From contig JAJFFD010000086.1 in the NCBI GenBank assembly GCA_021776805.1, forward strand, positions 1 through 58,543: a DNA stretch of 58,543 nt. Reading direction: 5' to 3'. This stretch comes from Planctomycetota bacterium (GTDB taxonomy: Bacteria; Planctomycetota; UBA1135; UBA2386). A program made the translations under genes and the position numbers. Below are positions 8,818 through 17,167 of this stretch, one piece after another (the stretch's first letter is position 1; every line of letters starts with the position of its first letter). Under the pieces are notes generated by a model. That model did not search any database, was not told the DNA's origin, and saw only the letters and a list, made by a program, of their open reading frames with translations.

Positions 8818-10083
8818 ATGAAGGTCCTCGTCGTCGGCAGTGGTGGCCGAGAACACGCTCTCTCCTGGAAGATCGCCCAGTCGGATCTGGTTGATCAGGT
8901 GATCTGTGCGCCTGGAAATGCCGGAATCGCCGAGATTGCCGATTGCGTGCCGGTCTCCTCCGATGACATCCCCGGCCTAATCAAGCTCGCCAAGGAGCGA
9001 GAAGTGGGGCTGACGGTGATCGGTCCGGAGGCTCCCCTCTGCGCAGGCATCGTGGACGCCTTCGAGCTCGAGCGGCTCAAGGTCTTTGGCCCTAACCGCC
9101 TCGCCGCCGAAATCGAGGGGAGCAAGGCCTATGCCAGACGCCTTGCCCAGCGCAATCGAATCCCCCAACCCGGCTTTTGGATCTTCGAGGACAAGGTCTC
9201 AGCCCAGGCTTTCCTGGAGAACCGCAAGGACGGCCCCATCGTGGTCAAGGCCTCGGGCCTGGCTGCGGGCAAGGGTGTGACGGTCGCTGCCGATCATGAT
9301 GCTGCCAGCAAGGCGATCCGTGAGTGCATGGAAGAAGCGCGCTTCGGTGATTCCGGCAATACGGTCATTCTGGAGGAGTGCATCGAAGGACCCGAAGTGT
9401 CGATCATGTGCCTGACGGATGGGAGCACCCTGGTGCCTCTGGAGACCGCTGGCGATCACAAGCCGGTTTTTGATGGCGATGAAGGGCCCAATACGGGCGG
9501 CATGGGCGCCGTCAGCCCCATGCGCTCGGTCATGAGCCGGGCCATCGACCAGATCGAAGCGCAGGTGCTTCTGCCGGCAGTGCATGGACTCAATCGCGAA
9601 GACCGGGTCTTCAAAGGCGTTCTCTACGCCGGCTTGATGATGACCCAGGCTGGGCCCCGACTCCTCGAGTTCAATGCCCGCTTCGGCGATCCGGAGACAC
9701 AACCGCTGATGATGCGCCTTCGCTCGGACCTCGTGCCCTACCTCATGCATGCTGCCGAAGGTAGTTTGGAGGAGCTGGCGGCCCCTGAGTGGGACCCTCG
9801 CCCGGCGGTTTGTGTCATGGCCACGAGTCCGGGTTATCCCGGAAGCTATCCCAAGGGTATTCCCATCAGTGGATTGGAGAATGTGGACTGTGGCCCGGAT
9901 CTGCAGGTCTTCCACAGTGGGACGGCGCGCACTGGCAATGAGGTCGTCACCGCCGGTGGCCGCGTCCTGGCTACTTGTGCTCTGGGAGAGAATCTGGAGG
10001 CCGCGCGGAGCAAGGCCTATGAAGCCCTGGGCAAGATCGAGTTTCGCGGCATGCACTACCGCCGGGACATCGGCCGCCGCTGA
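8818..10083 (+). CDS. purD: Phosphoribosylamine-glycine ligase
   Basis: Catalyses ATP-dependent joining of glycine to 5-phosphoribosylamine, the second step of de novo purine synthesis. At 421 aa it has the usual length. It begins MKVLVVGSGGREHALSWK, the classic PurD N-terminus. The ATP-grasp domain shows VVKASGLAAGKGV and the C-terminal portion has EFNARFGDPETQ, both hallmark stretches. It lies on the plus strand some 6 kb from purQ/purL on the minus strand, so purine genes are near each other but not in one operon. No obvious Shine-Dalgarno precedes the ATG. Confidence 0.98.
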   Translation: MKVLVVGSGGREHALSWKIAQSDLVDQVICAPGNAGIAEIADCVPVSSDDIPGLIKLAKEREVGLTVIGPEAPLCAGIVDAFELERLKVFGPNRLAAEIEGSKAYARRLAQRNRIPQPGFWIFEDKVSAQAFLENRKDGPIVVKASGLAAGKGVTVAADHDAASKAIRECMEEARFGDSGNTVILEECIEGPEVSIMCLTDGSTLVPLETAGDHKPVFDGDEGPNTGGMGAVSPMRSVMSRAIDQIEAQVLLPAVHGLNREDRVFKGVLYAGLMMTQAGPRLLEFNARFGDPETQPLMMRLRSDLVPYLMHAAEGSLEELAAPEWDPRPAVCVMATSPGYPGSYPKGIPISGLENVDCGPDLQVFHSGTARTGNEVVTAGGRVLATCALGENLEAARSKAYEALGKIEFRGMHYRRDIGRR

Positions 10084-10113
10084 GAGGAGTTCTTCCCTCC
10101 ACGAGAGGCAGGC

Positions 10114-10119
10114 TATATT
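10114..10119 (+). promoter_or_regulatory. Candidate -10 element upstream of fur
   Basis: TATATT lies 11 nt before the fur ATG (10131), in the 47-nt purD-fur gap. No convincing -35 hexamer is seen at the right distance. If used, the transcript would have almost no leader. Confidence 0.25.
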
Positions 10120-10130
10120 CTTCGTTAGTC

Positions 10131-10595
10131 ATGGGTGAACCGCAGGAACTGGCCATTGTCGAGCGGTTCATGCGCGAGCGCGGCATGCGCTGGACGACCC
10201 AGCGCACTCTCATCGCCAAGGTCGCGCTAGACAGTCATGCGCACTTCAGCGCGGATGAACTCCTGAGCATGTGCCAGCAGGAAGATGCGGATGTCTCCCG
10301 GGCAACGGTCTATCGGACTTTGAGCATGCTCGAGGCGGCTGGCTTTGTTGAAGGCCTCGATACTGGTGAGGGCAAGCGCCGCTTTGAGCATGTGCTCGGC
10401 CATTGTCATCACGACCACATGGTTTGCACGAACTGCGGCAAGATCATCGAGTTTCGCGATGATGCCCTGGAGAAGCGTCAGGAAATAGCCGCCAAAGCGG
10501 AAGGCTTTCAGATTGAGAGTCACAGCCTCAAGCTATTTGGGCGATGCAAGAACTGCAGGGAAAACACGCTCTCCGAGGTAGACAAGAGCCTTTGA
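10131..10595 (+). CDS. Fur-family metal-dependent transcriptional repressor
   Basis: A 154-aa DNA-binding regulator of the Fur/PerR/Zur family. The N-terminal winged helix includes RWTTQRTLIAKVAL and DVSRATVYRTLSMLEAAGFV, the family's recognition-helix region. Metal-binding signatures follow: a His cluster GHCHHDHMVC, a structural Zn pair CTNC and a second pair CKNC near the end. The HHDHMVC stretch is most like Fur or PerR, but the sensed metal cannot be fixed from sequence alone. The stop codon overlaps the start of the downstream sigma-54 activator, suggesting co-expression. Confidence 0.93.
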   Translation: MGEPQELAIVERFMRERGMRWTTQRTLIAKVALDSHAHFSADELLSMCQQEDADVSRATVYRTLSMLEAAGFVEGLDTGEGKRRFEHVLGHCHHDHMVCTNCGKIIEFRDDALEKRQEIAAKAEGFQIESHSLKLFGRCKNCRENTLSEVDKSL

Positions 10596-12001
10596 GAACG
10601 ACGCCCGCAAAGGTGCTCGTTGTCGATGATGAACGCGACCTTGCGGAGTCCTGTGCGTACTTTCTGAAGCGTGCTGGCTTCGCGACAGACACAGCCTATT
10701 CGGGTGAGGATGCACTCGAACTCCTGGCGCAGAATCACTACGACATGGTCATCACCGATCTGAAGATGCCGCGGATGACCGGTCTCAGCCTTCTCAAGGC
10801 GATCAAGACCAACGATCCGGATATCGAGGTCGTGATGATCACGGGCTATCCTGAGGTTGAGACCGCGGTCGAGGCCATGAAGAACGGTGCCTTGGACTAC
10901 ATTACGAAACCCTTCGAGGAGGAGGCCTTGCTCGAACGGGTGGAGAAGGCAGTGGCTCATCTCCAGCTTAAGGAAGGCAACGAGGCATTGAAGGAGCGAC
11001 TGAGAAGCGGCAGCTCCGGACGCCAGCTCATCTATCGCTCAGAACTCTTCGGCAAGACCGTAGAATTGCTAGAGCGTGCCGCACGCACCGACGCTTCCGT
11101 CCTGATCCAAGGCGAGAGTGGAACAGGCAAGGAGCTTCTCGCGCACTACTTGCATGACTGCAGCGGGCGGTCAAGCCGGCCCTTCGTGCCAGTGGATTGC
11201 ACGACCTTGCCGGAGAACCTGGTCGAGAGCGAACTCTTCGGTCATGTAAAGGGCGCATTCAGCGGCGCCAATGAAAACAAGATGGGCCTCTTTCAGGTGG
11301 CGGCTGGGGGCACGCTCTTCCTCGATGAGGTTGGTGAGCTGGACTTGAGTTTCCAGACCAAGTTGCTGCGCGCAGTTCAGGAGCGCAAGATCCGCAAAGT
11401 CGGGGGCAACAAGCAGATCGACATCGATGTCCGAATCGTGTGCGCGACCAACCGAGATCTCGCCATGCGGGTCGACGAGGGTGAGTTCCGACCAGACCTC
11501 TTCTATCGCCTGGATGTGGTACGAATCGATGTCCCGCCCCTGCGCGATCGCTTGGAGGATGTGGAGCCGATGGCGCGACTATTCCTCGAGGACTTTCTCA
11601 GCAGGAATCCAAGCTGCGAAGTCGCTGACTTTTCGCCGGAGGCCATGATCGCCATGAAGGCCCATACCTGGCCTGGCAACGTTCGTCAGCTACGCAACGC
11701 GGTGCAGAGAGCCTGCACCCTCGGCAGCGGTAAGGAGATCCTCCTGAGTGACCTGCCAGAGGATTTCAGTACTGGCGCTGTATCCACGGTTGTCGAGGAG
11801 GCGGTCGGCGGCGAGACCTTTCAGACCATGAAGGCTCGGCAGGTGGCGGCCATCGAGACTACTTACCTCGAGTCCCTGCTGCGCAAGTACAAGGGCAATG
11901 TGACTCGTTCCGCCGATGAGGCGGGCATGGCGCGCTCGGCTTTCCAGCGGATGATGCAGCGCTACAACATCAAGAGCGTTGAGTTTCGCGGCGAAGACTA
12001 G
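10592..12001 (+). CDS. NtrC-type sigma-54-dependent response regulator
   Basis: A 469-aa activator with three domains. The receiver (about residues 3-120) has VLVVDDE, phospho-acceptor Asp in VITDLKMP and KPFEEEALLERV. The AAA+ domain has Walker A GESGTGKE, Walker B GGTLFLDEVGEL and the sigma-54-contact loop GAFSGA, a Ser variant of the usual GAFTGA. A Fis-type HTH (VTRSADEAGMARSAFQRMMQ) ends the protein. I choose the TTG at 10592 because it gives a TTGA overlap with the fur stop and places the receiver directly at the N-terminus; an ATG at 10544 would add 16 residues inside fur. No histidine kinase is adjacent. It should activate sigma-54 promoters elsewhere. Confidence 0.92.
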   Translation: MRTTPAKVLVVDDERDLAESCAYFLKRAGFATDTAYSGEDALELLAQNHYDMVITDLKMPRMTGLSLLKAIKTNDPDIEVVMITGYPEVETAVEAMKNGALDYITKPFEEEALLERVEKAVAHLQLKEGNEALKERLRSGSSGRQLIYRSELFGKTVELLERAARTDASVLIQGESGTGKELLAHYLHDCSGRSSRPFVPVDCTTLPENLVESELFGHVKGAFSGANENKMGLFQVAAGGTLFLDEVGELDLSFQTKLLRAVQERKIRKVGGNKQIDIDVRIVCATNRDLAMRVDEGEFRPDLFYRLDVVRIDVPPLRDRLEDVEPMARLFLEDFLSRNPSCEVADFSPEAMIAMKAHTWPGNVRQLRNAVQRACTLGSGKEILLSDLPEDFSTGAVSTVVEEAVGGETFQTMKARQVAAIETTYLESLLRKYKGNVTRSADEAGMARSAFQRMMQRYNIKSVEFRGED

Positions 12002-12254
12002 GACGCGCGTCGGGCGCAGATCGGGGAGCTACGGGTCAGTGAGGTTTTCGCTCACATTTGCCCGGGTTCTGCACAGCTGATGGCCTGCATGGATTCGTCG
12101 CGAAGATGGTTACTGCTGCTCCTGCTCCGGGTAGACCGGGCGTGCAGACTGACCCATTCTCATTCGTGGTTTTGCGAAGGAGCCTAGGCTGGAAGACCGG
12201 CGCTAGGGGACGGCTTGTCGTCGACACCCGTCCCCTGGCAAGGGGGCCAGGGCC
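12002..12254. other. Intergenic region of 253 nt
   Basis: The largest plus-strand gap in this half of the window. It contains a weak hairpin (GTGAG 12039-12043, CTCAC 12051-12055) that could end the regulator transcript. It also contains a short frame (12080-12187) whose start MDSSRRWLLLLLL looks like a signal peptide but stops after about 35 codons. A second hairpin, CCCCT-GGCA-AGGGG (12232-12245), lies just before the ATG at 12255. No gene is called here. Confidence 0.4.
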
Positions 12255-13097
12255 ATGAGCCTGCAAGGCCGAGAGGGGCGACTCGAGCTACGCGGTCGGG
12301 TATTGGATGCGGCGGGCCGAGCCTTGGCCTCTGCACAGGTATCCAGCTTCTACGCCCTCGACGAAGGTTCTACCGCTCTCGCCAAGGTGGATGGTTCTTT
12401 CGAGCTGAGTGTGCAGGCTGGTCAGAGCCTGCACCTGCTGCGGGCAGCCCATCCCGGCTACGCAGAATGCAAGTTATGGCTCCGAGAGGTGGATGCAGGG
12501 CACGCGGTCGAGCTTCGCTTGCAGTCCGCGGGCTCGGTGCAAGGCCGAGTGATCTGTCCCAAGGGTCAGCCGATCCCCGGAGCCGAAGTATCGCGGCCGC
12601 CAAGCTGGACCAGGACGGACGCGGATGGTCAGTTTCAGATCGATGATCTGCCTGCCGGAGAAGGGCTGCTGCGTGTCTATGCAAAGGATTGGGGTGCTCT
12701 GCAGTATCCCGTGCAGGTCGTTGCCGGCAAGGTCCAAGCAGACCTGGTAATCGTCTTGCCCGCCGGGCGGAGCATCATGGGCCGACTTCGAAGTGAAGGC
12801 GGTGAGGCGGTTCGTTCTGCCTTGGTCAGCGCTAGGGTTCCCGGCCTGCGTTCCTCCCTGCGCTCAACCTTCAGCGACGCGGACGGTGCTTTCCAACTGG
12901 CAGACCTGCCGGCAGATCTGCGCGTCCTCGAGTTCTCCGGTCCGGGTTTCGCGACCTTCTCGGTTGCGGTGCCAGAGAGCGGGCAGTTCCTGGAGATTGT
13001 TGTGACTCGGGCAACTGGCGAGATCTCGCTTCAGTCGGGGCAGGATCGCGAAGCCTGTTCCTCAGAGGCAGGATCGATTCTCCGCGAAGATCAGTAG
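12255..13097 (+). CDS. Carboxypeptidase regulatory-like repeat protein
   Basis: A 280-aa beta-rich protein made of three CarboxypepD_reg/CNA-B-like repeats: about residues 8-95 (LELRGRVLDAAGRALASAQV), 95-170 (SVQGRVICPKGQPIPGAEV) and 172-255 (SIMGRLRSEGGEAVRSALV). Each contains a DADGxF-type turn (VDGSFEL, DADGQFQI, DADGAFQL). Such domains usually sit outside the cell as part of larger adhesins or regulators. This reading frame has no signal peptide, which is odd; an in-frame TAG at 12204 rules out a longer start. The last codons overlap the convergent membrane protein gene by 7 nt. Function unknown. Confidence 0.7.
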   Translation: MSLQGREGRLELRGRVLDAAGRALASAQVSSFYALDEGSTALAKVDGSFELSVQAGQSLHLLRAAHPGYAECKLWLREVDAGHAVELRLQSAGSVQGRVICPKGQPIPGAEVSRPPSWTRTDADGQFQIDDLPAGEGLLRVYAKDWGALQYPVQVVAGKVQADLVIVLPAGRSIMGRLRSEGGEAVRSALVSARVPGLRSSLRSTFSDADGAFQLADLPADLRVLEFSGPGFATFSVAVPESGQFLEIVVTRATGEISLQSGQDREACSSEAGSILREDQ

Positions 13098-15145
13098 ACG
13101 AAAGACCCACTGCCCCCGAGTCGACAGATCCTGCTGCTCGCCTTGGGGTCGTAGATGGCGATGCAGTAGTAGATCCTGCGGCCCTTGAATTCGCTGAGAT
13201 GGTCGAGGGCCAAGCGAACTTCAGCCTGTCCGGCCTGGTCCAAGACGCCGTGATTGCCTGGGAAGCCCAGGTTGTCCGGCAGGCTGCTCGCCTGATAGAG
13301 CGCATCCGCGTCCAGTGGAATCACTCGCCCGTCAGCTAATGCCTTGCCGGGCCCCTCGCCCAGGCTGAATGCCATCAGGAAGCGTCGACCGGCGTCCGCT
13401 GGCGACCTGATCGTCAAGCTGCGGGGGAGGCCGCTCAGGTCATCGGTCTCCAGCTCGACCAGGAGGCTGGCTCCCGAGGCGCAGTCCCGTGCGGGAACTT
13501 CGATGGCCGGCAGGGGATCGGAATCGAGCACGAGGATGTCGTGACGATCTCCCAGCCGGACCTTCTTGAGACCCCGCAGATCATCCCCGGAGGCTTCGAA
13601 CTTGCTCAGAAGCAGGTAGCGGCAGCCGGACTCCTGCAGGAGTTCGAGGTACTTATTCTCCGCACGCAGGGCGTCGAGGGCCGCCGCACGTTTCGCCAGG
13701 GACATGGGTAGGCGTGAGACGTAGCCGCGGCTGATGGGCTTCTCATGGCGGGTTTGCTGCAAGAGAGAGATCGGTTCGCCATCCATGCCGGCGACGCCTC
13801 CCTCGGGGAGGTCGCGCAACATGGCTACGTACTCCGCTGCGGGTAGAGCGTTGCGGGGCAGTTCGTAAGGCCAGGTTTCGATCAGGAAGATGAGCAGGTA
13901 GAGAGCGAGTGCCGGGAGCCGGAAGAAGCTAGGGATGTGCCTGGCCATGAGGGGCAAGGCGGCCGGCGCAAGCATGCAGACCGAGAGCATGAGCATGACG
14001 ACCATGCGCACGGGCATGCCCGAGACCTCCAGGGGAGGCAGGAGCCAGACCAGGCCGGAATACGGCATGGGAACGTCGTGATAGGACTCCCCTGCTATGT
14101 GTAGCAGCGGGCCAAGGCTGAGCAGGCCAAAGAGGAGTCCGAGGATCACCCAGGCGAATTCGTCACGCAGGCCCATGGCGCGACTTCTCAGGACTGCGTA
14201 GAGGGCCGGGATGATCAAGGTCCAGCGCAGATAGGCCGAGGACTCCACCGCGTTGCCGGACCACTGGGACCAGATGCCCTCGCTGAAATGGGCCCATGCC
14301 CAGTGCGCTCCTGGCACTAGGGGCGCCAGGAGATCCATGCCGAAGACTTCTGGATTGTGTGCGCCCACGAATGGATCTTCGCGGGTGGCTGTGAGCAGGC
14401 TCAGCAGCATGGGGACTAGAAAGAGCGAGGCGGTCGCCAGAAAGGTGAGCAGGGGGAGCAGGTTCGCCCGTTTGAAGTAGCGCCAGGGGTCTTCTCGTCG
14501 TGCGCTCCGGTAGACGAAGAAGAAGGCTCCAGCCAGGACTGCGTAGAAGGTGTAGTAGAGATCGCTGAGCATGACCAGCAGGAGAGCTCCGCTGGCGGCG
14601 CTGGCGCGCAAGTGGTCAGGTTTGTCGAGGAAGCGCAGCCAGAGCAGGAGGAAGAGCGGCAGCCCTTCGAGGGTCACCAGTTGCAGATGCCCGTAAGCAT
14701 GTGCGAAGTGGAAGCTGGAAAAGGTGAAGGCGAAGCCGGCCAGGAGGGCGGTCCAAGGGCAGTTCTTGAAATACAGAGCCAGCCAGTAGCTGCTCAGCCC
14801 GGTGCTCACAAAGGAGAAGACCAGGATGAAGTTGAAGACCTGTTCCGGGCTGAGAAACCAACTCAGCGGGATACCCATCAGGCCGTTGATCGGATTGAGG
14901 GTTTGGCCGATGAGGGTCACGCCCTCGGCATGGTGGAGGTAGTCCGTGTGCCAGGGCAGCACGCCGAGTTCGGTAATGGCCGTCTGCACCCACCAGATGT
15001 TCCAGACATTCTGCAGCCCGTCGCCGGTGTCGGTTATGAAGTGGCTGGAGAAGTGCTGGATGCTCGGCCAAGTGAGCAGGATGAAGCCGAGCAGGTAGAC
15101 GAGAGTCGGCAGCAGTCCGTGACGCAGGATGGTGCGACCGTGCAT
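13091..15145 (-). CDS. GT-C-like polytopic membrane protein
   Basis: A 684-aa protein with about 11-12 transmembrane segments over the first two thirds and a soluble C-terminal part from about residue 450. After the first helix, DTGDGLQNVWNIWWV is an acidic loop of the kind found in GT-C glycosyltransferases and YfhO-like proteins, where the first extracytoplasmic loop carries catalytic Asp residues. I cannot name the family. It lies 3 nt after the radical SAM gene and may finish a purL-purQ-radical SAM-membrane protein transcript. A role in lipid-linked sugar transfer is inference only. Confidence 0.75.
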   Translation of the reverse strand: MHGRTILRHGLLPTLVYLLGFILLTWPSIQHFSSHFITDTGDGLQNVWNIWWVQTAITELGVLPWHTDYLHHAEGVTLIGQTLNPINGLMGIPLSWFLSPEQVFNFILVFSFVSTGLSSYWLALYFKNCPWTALLAGFAFTFSSFHFAHAYGHLQLVTLEGLPLFLLLWLRFLDKPDHLRASAASGALLLVMLSDLYYTFYAVLAGAFFFVYRSARREDPWRYFKRANLLPLLTFLATASLFLVPMLLSLLTATREDPFVGAHNPEVFGMDLLAPLVPGAHWAWAHFSEGIWSQWSGNAVESSAYLRWTLIIPALYAVLRSRAMGLRDEFAWVILGLLFGLLSLGPLLHIAGESYHDVPMPYSGLVWLLPPLEVSGMPVRMVVMLMLSVCMLAPAALPLMARHIPSFFRLPALALYLLIFLIETWPYELPRNALPAAEYVAMLRDLPEGGVAGMDGEPISLLQQTRHEKPISRGYVSRLPMSLAKRAAALDALRAENKYLELLQESGCRYLLLSKFEASGDDLRGLKKVRLGDRHDILVLDSDPLPAIEVPARDCASGASLLVELETDDLSGLPRSLTIRSPADAGRRFLMAFSLGEGPGKALADGRVIPLDADALYQASSLPDNLGFPGNHGVLDQAGQAEVRLALDHLSEFKGRRIYYCIAIYDPKASSRICRLGGSGSFVY

Positions 15146-15148
15146 CCG

Positions 15149-16321
15149 CTAGTACTTCTGAAAGCCCTCAGCCTCGGTCTGGTCCGGAGACTGGTAGATC
15201 AAGTAGCAATTCTTGCAGGGGCCGTATGGATTGTCGGTGTAGACATGCTTGCGGTAGGTGCGGTAGGTCTCTCCATTCCAAATGTCCCAGAAAGGCTCGT
15301 CCATCATGCTGCCAAAATTCGGGATGCCAGCCAGGCAGCAGGGAATCACTTCGCCTTTGACGCCGATGTAGACCCGCTTCCAGAGGAACCAGCACTTGAT
15401 AGGTGGTGGGCCACAGGGGCGGGCCTTGGGCGCATGCTCGTCCGCGCCGCTTGCGGGCTGATCCCTGGCTTGCTCTGCGCTGAGATCGAAGTTCTGTGGG
15501 ATATGTAGATTGATCCCCAGATCCTTGGCCAGTTCGCGGCAGCGGTCCATGTTCTCGTTGGCCAGCTGCTTGTGCTTCTGCAGAGATTCGTCTTCGAGGC
15601 TGGGATGGAAGGCGACCAGGTGGTTGAAAATGATCTCGTCCCCGCCCATCTCGTGCACCATTTCGACAAAGCGCGGCGCCTCCTCAATGGTGCGCTTCAT
15701 CATGATGTAGTTGAAGTTCATCCGCGGTCGTTCATCCGCGGGCAGCTCCTGTCGTCGCTCGGCGAAGCGAGAGATGTTGTCCAGAACCGAGTCGAAGTCG
15801 GCGCCCGTGCGTACGGAGTTGTAAGTCTCGGCAGTTGAGCCATCCATGGAGAAGGTGACCAGCTCGAGGGTGCGGAGCAGCTTCTCGCGGAAGCGACTCT
15901 CGCGCATCATCAGAGTGCCATTGGTGACGATTTCCAGCTTGGTATTGCTGCGCTCCAGGTCATCGAGCTTGCTTTCCATGCCGGGCGTCATCAGGGGCTC
16001 GCCAAAGGCTGAGAACTGCACGGTCTTGGCGAAGGGGTAGAGCTCGGCGACGACCTTCTCGTAGACCTCATCGGTCATGAACCACTTGGGGCTGTTCGGG
16101 TCGAGGAACTGGTTGCACATGAAGCACTTCAGGTTGCAGACCGTGGTGCCCGTGAGGTTGATCCAGGTCGGCATGGCCCGCATCACCGGCGCACAGTTGT
16201 CCTCGTCCTCCTGGGCCAGCTTGGCGTTCATGTCCTTGAACTCCGGGCTGCCGAAGGGCAGGGAGGCAAGCTCTTCCGGGAGCTTGGACAGGATGCTGGA
16301 CTTGGCTGCTTCGGCGCTCAT
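15149..16321 (-). CDS. Radical SAM/SPASM domain protein
   Basis: A 390-aa protein. The radical SAM [4Fe-4S] motif is CNLKCFMC within WINLTGTTVCNLKCFMCNQF. The following lines (VQFSAFGEPLM, EIVTNGTLM, VTFSMDGST) match the SAM-binding GGE-like and NGT/SxDG signatures of the core barrel. The C-terminus has a SPASM-like auxiliary-cluster region with cysteines in CWFLWKR, VIPCC and GPCKNCY. SPASM enzymes modify peptides, proteins, sugars or cofactors. No precursor peptide is visible nearby, and the partner membrane protein gene follows after 3 nt, so a small-molecule or glycan substrate is as likely as a RiPP. Confidence 0.93.
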   Translation of the reverse strand: MSAEAAKSSILSKLPEELASLPFGSPEFKDMNAKLAQEDEDNCAPVMRAMPTWINLTGTTVCNLKCFMCNQFLDPNSPKWFMTDEVYEKVVAELYPFAKTVQFSAFGEPLMTPGMESKLDDLERSNTKLEIVTNGTLMMRESRFREKLLRTLELVTFSMDGSTAETYNSVRTGADFDSVLDNISRFAERRQELPADERPRMNFNYIMMKRTIEEAPRFVEMVHEMGGDEIIFNHLVAFHPSLEDESLQKHKQLANENMDRCRELAKDLGINLHIPQNFDLSAEQARDQPASGADEHAPKARPCGPPPIKCWFLWKRVYIGVKGEVIPCCLAGIPNFGSMMDEPFWDIWNGETYRTYRKHVYTDNPYGPCKNCYLIYQSPDQTEAEGFQKY

Positions 16322-16378
16322 GGGATCTTGGAGAAGTCTATCCCAGAGCGGGGACGGTCCTTAGTACCGACCGATCAA

Positions 16379-17167
16379 CTAGCCTTCTACCTCTGCCACC
16401 TGCACCATCGAGCGGAACAGGCGCATGCTCTCGGTCTCGTCCTCTAGTCCCTCGCGGCGCCAATCAGGCATGAGATGGGGGAGATAGGCTCGGTCCGGAT
16501 GTGGCATGAGCCCGAGCACGCGGCCGGAGACATCCGTCAACCCAGCGATACCTGCTGGGGAGCCATTGGGATTAGCTGGGTAGGCAGTGGTTGGCTCTCC
16601 GGATTCATCCACATAAACGAAGGTGACGAAGCCTTCATCCAGGAGCAGCCTCTCGAAGGCCGGATCGCTGCTCTGCAGGTAGCCCTCGGCATGGGCAGCG
16701 GGACAGCGCAGCTGCAGGTCATCATCCAGAAAGACGCAGCGGTTTGGTCGGCTGCGTAGATTGACCCAACGGCACTCATAGTGATTGCTCAGATTGTGAC
16801 TGAGCGAAACTTGTTCTTCGAGTTCACCTGGCTTGGTGCGTGGCAACAAGCCGAGCCGCACCAGTACCTGAAACCCATTGCAGATCCCCAAGGCGAGTCC
16901 GCCGCGCTCGACAAAGCGCAGCAGTTCCGGGCCGAGGCGGTTGCGCATCTGATTGGCGAGCACGCGTCCAGCCGAGATGTCGTCGCCGTAGGCGAAGCCA
17001 CCGGGAACGGCGATGATCGCGAAGTTCTCGATGAGCTTGGGTTCCTGCATCAGGCGGCCCACATGCACGAATTCGGTTTCCGCACCGGCCAACTCGAAGG
17101 CATGGGCAGTTTCGCGCTCGCAGTTGATGCCTGGAGCACGGAGGATCATCGCCTTGGCTCGACTCAT
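16379..17167 (-). CDS. purQ: Phosphoribosylformylglycinamidine synthase, glutaminase subunit
   Basis: Releases ammonia from glutamine for FGAM synthase. The 262-aa class I glutamine amidotransferase has the nucleophile Cys in GLALGICNGFQVL, and the His of MPHPDRAYLP near the C-terminus. The N-terminus (ILRAPGINCERETAHAFELAGAE) is characteristic of PurQ. Its start overlaps the purL stop as ATGA, so the two subunits are translationally coupled. Length is slightly above the small PurQ of Bacillus (about 227 aa), nearer to the longer PurQ of other phyla. Confidence 0.97.
   Translation of the reverse strand: MSRAKAMILRAPGINCERETAHAFELAGAETEFVHVGRLMQEPKLIENFAIIAVPGGFAYGDDISAGRVLANQMRNRLGPELLRFVERGGLALGICNGFQVLVRLGLLPRTKPGELEEQVSLSHNLSNHYECRWVNLRSRPNRCVFLDDDLQLRCPAAHAEGYLQSSDPAFERLLLDEGFVTFVYVDESGEPTTAYPANPNGSPAGIAGLTDVSGRVLGLMPHPDRAYLPHLMPDWRREGLEDETESMRLFRSMVQVAEVEG

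Noticed and set aside
16330..16378. Hairpin CGGTC/GACCG between purQ and the radical SAM gene
   Set aside because: Only 5 bp with a 9-nt loop and no T-tract; too weak to call a terminator.
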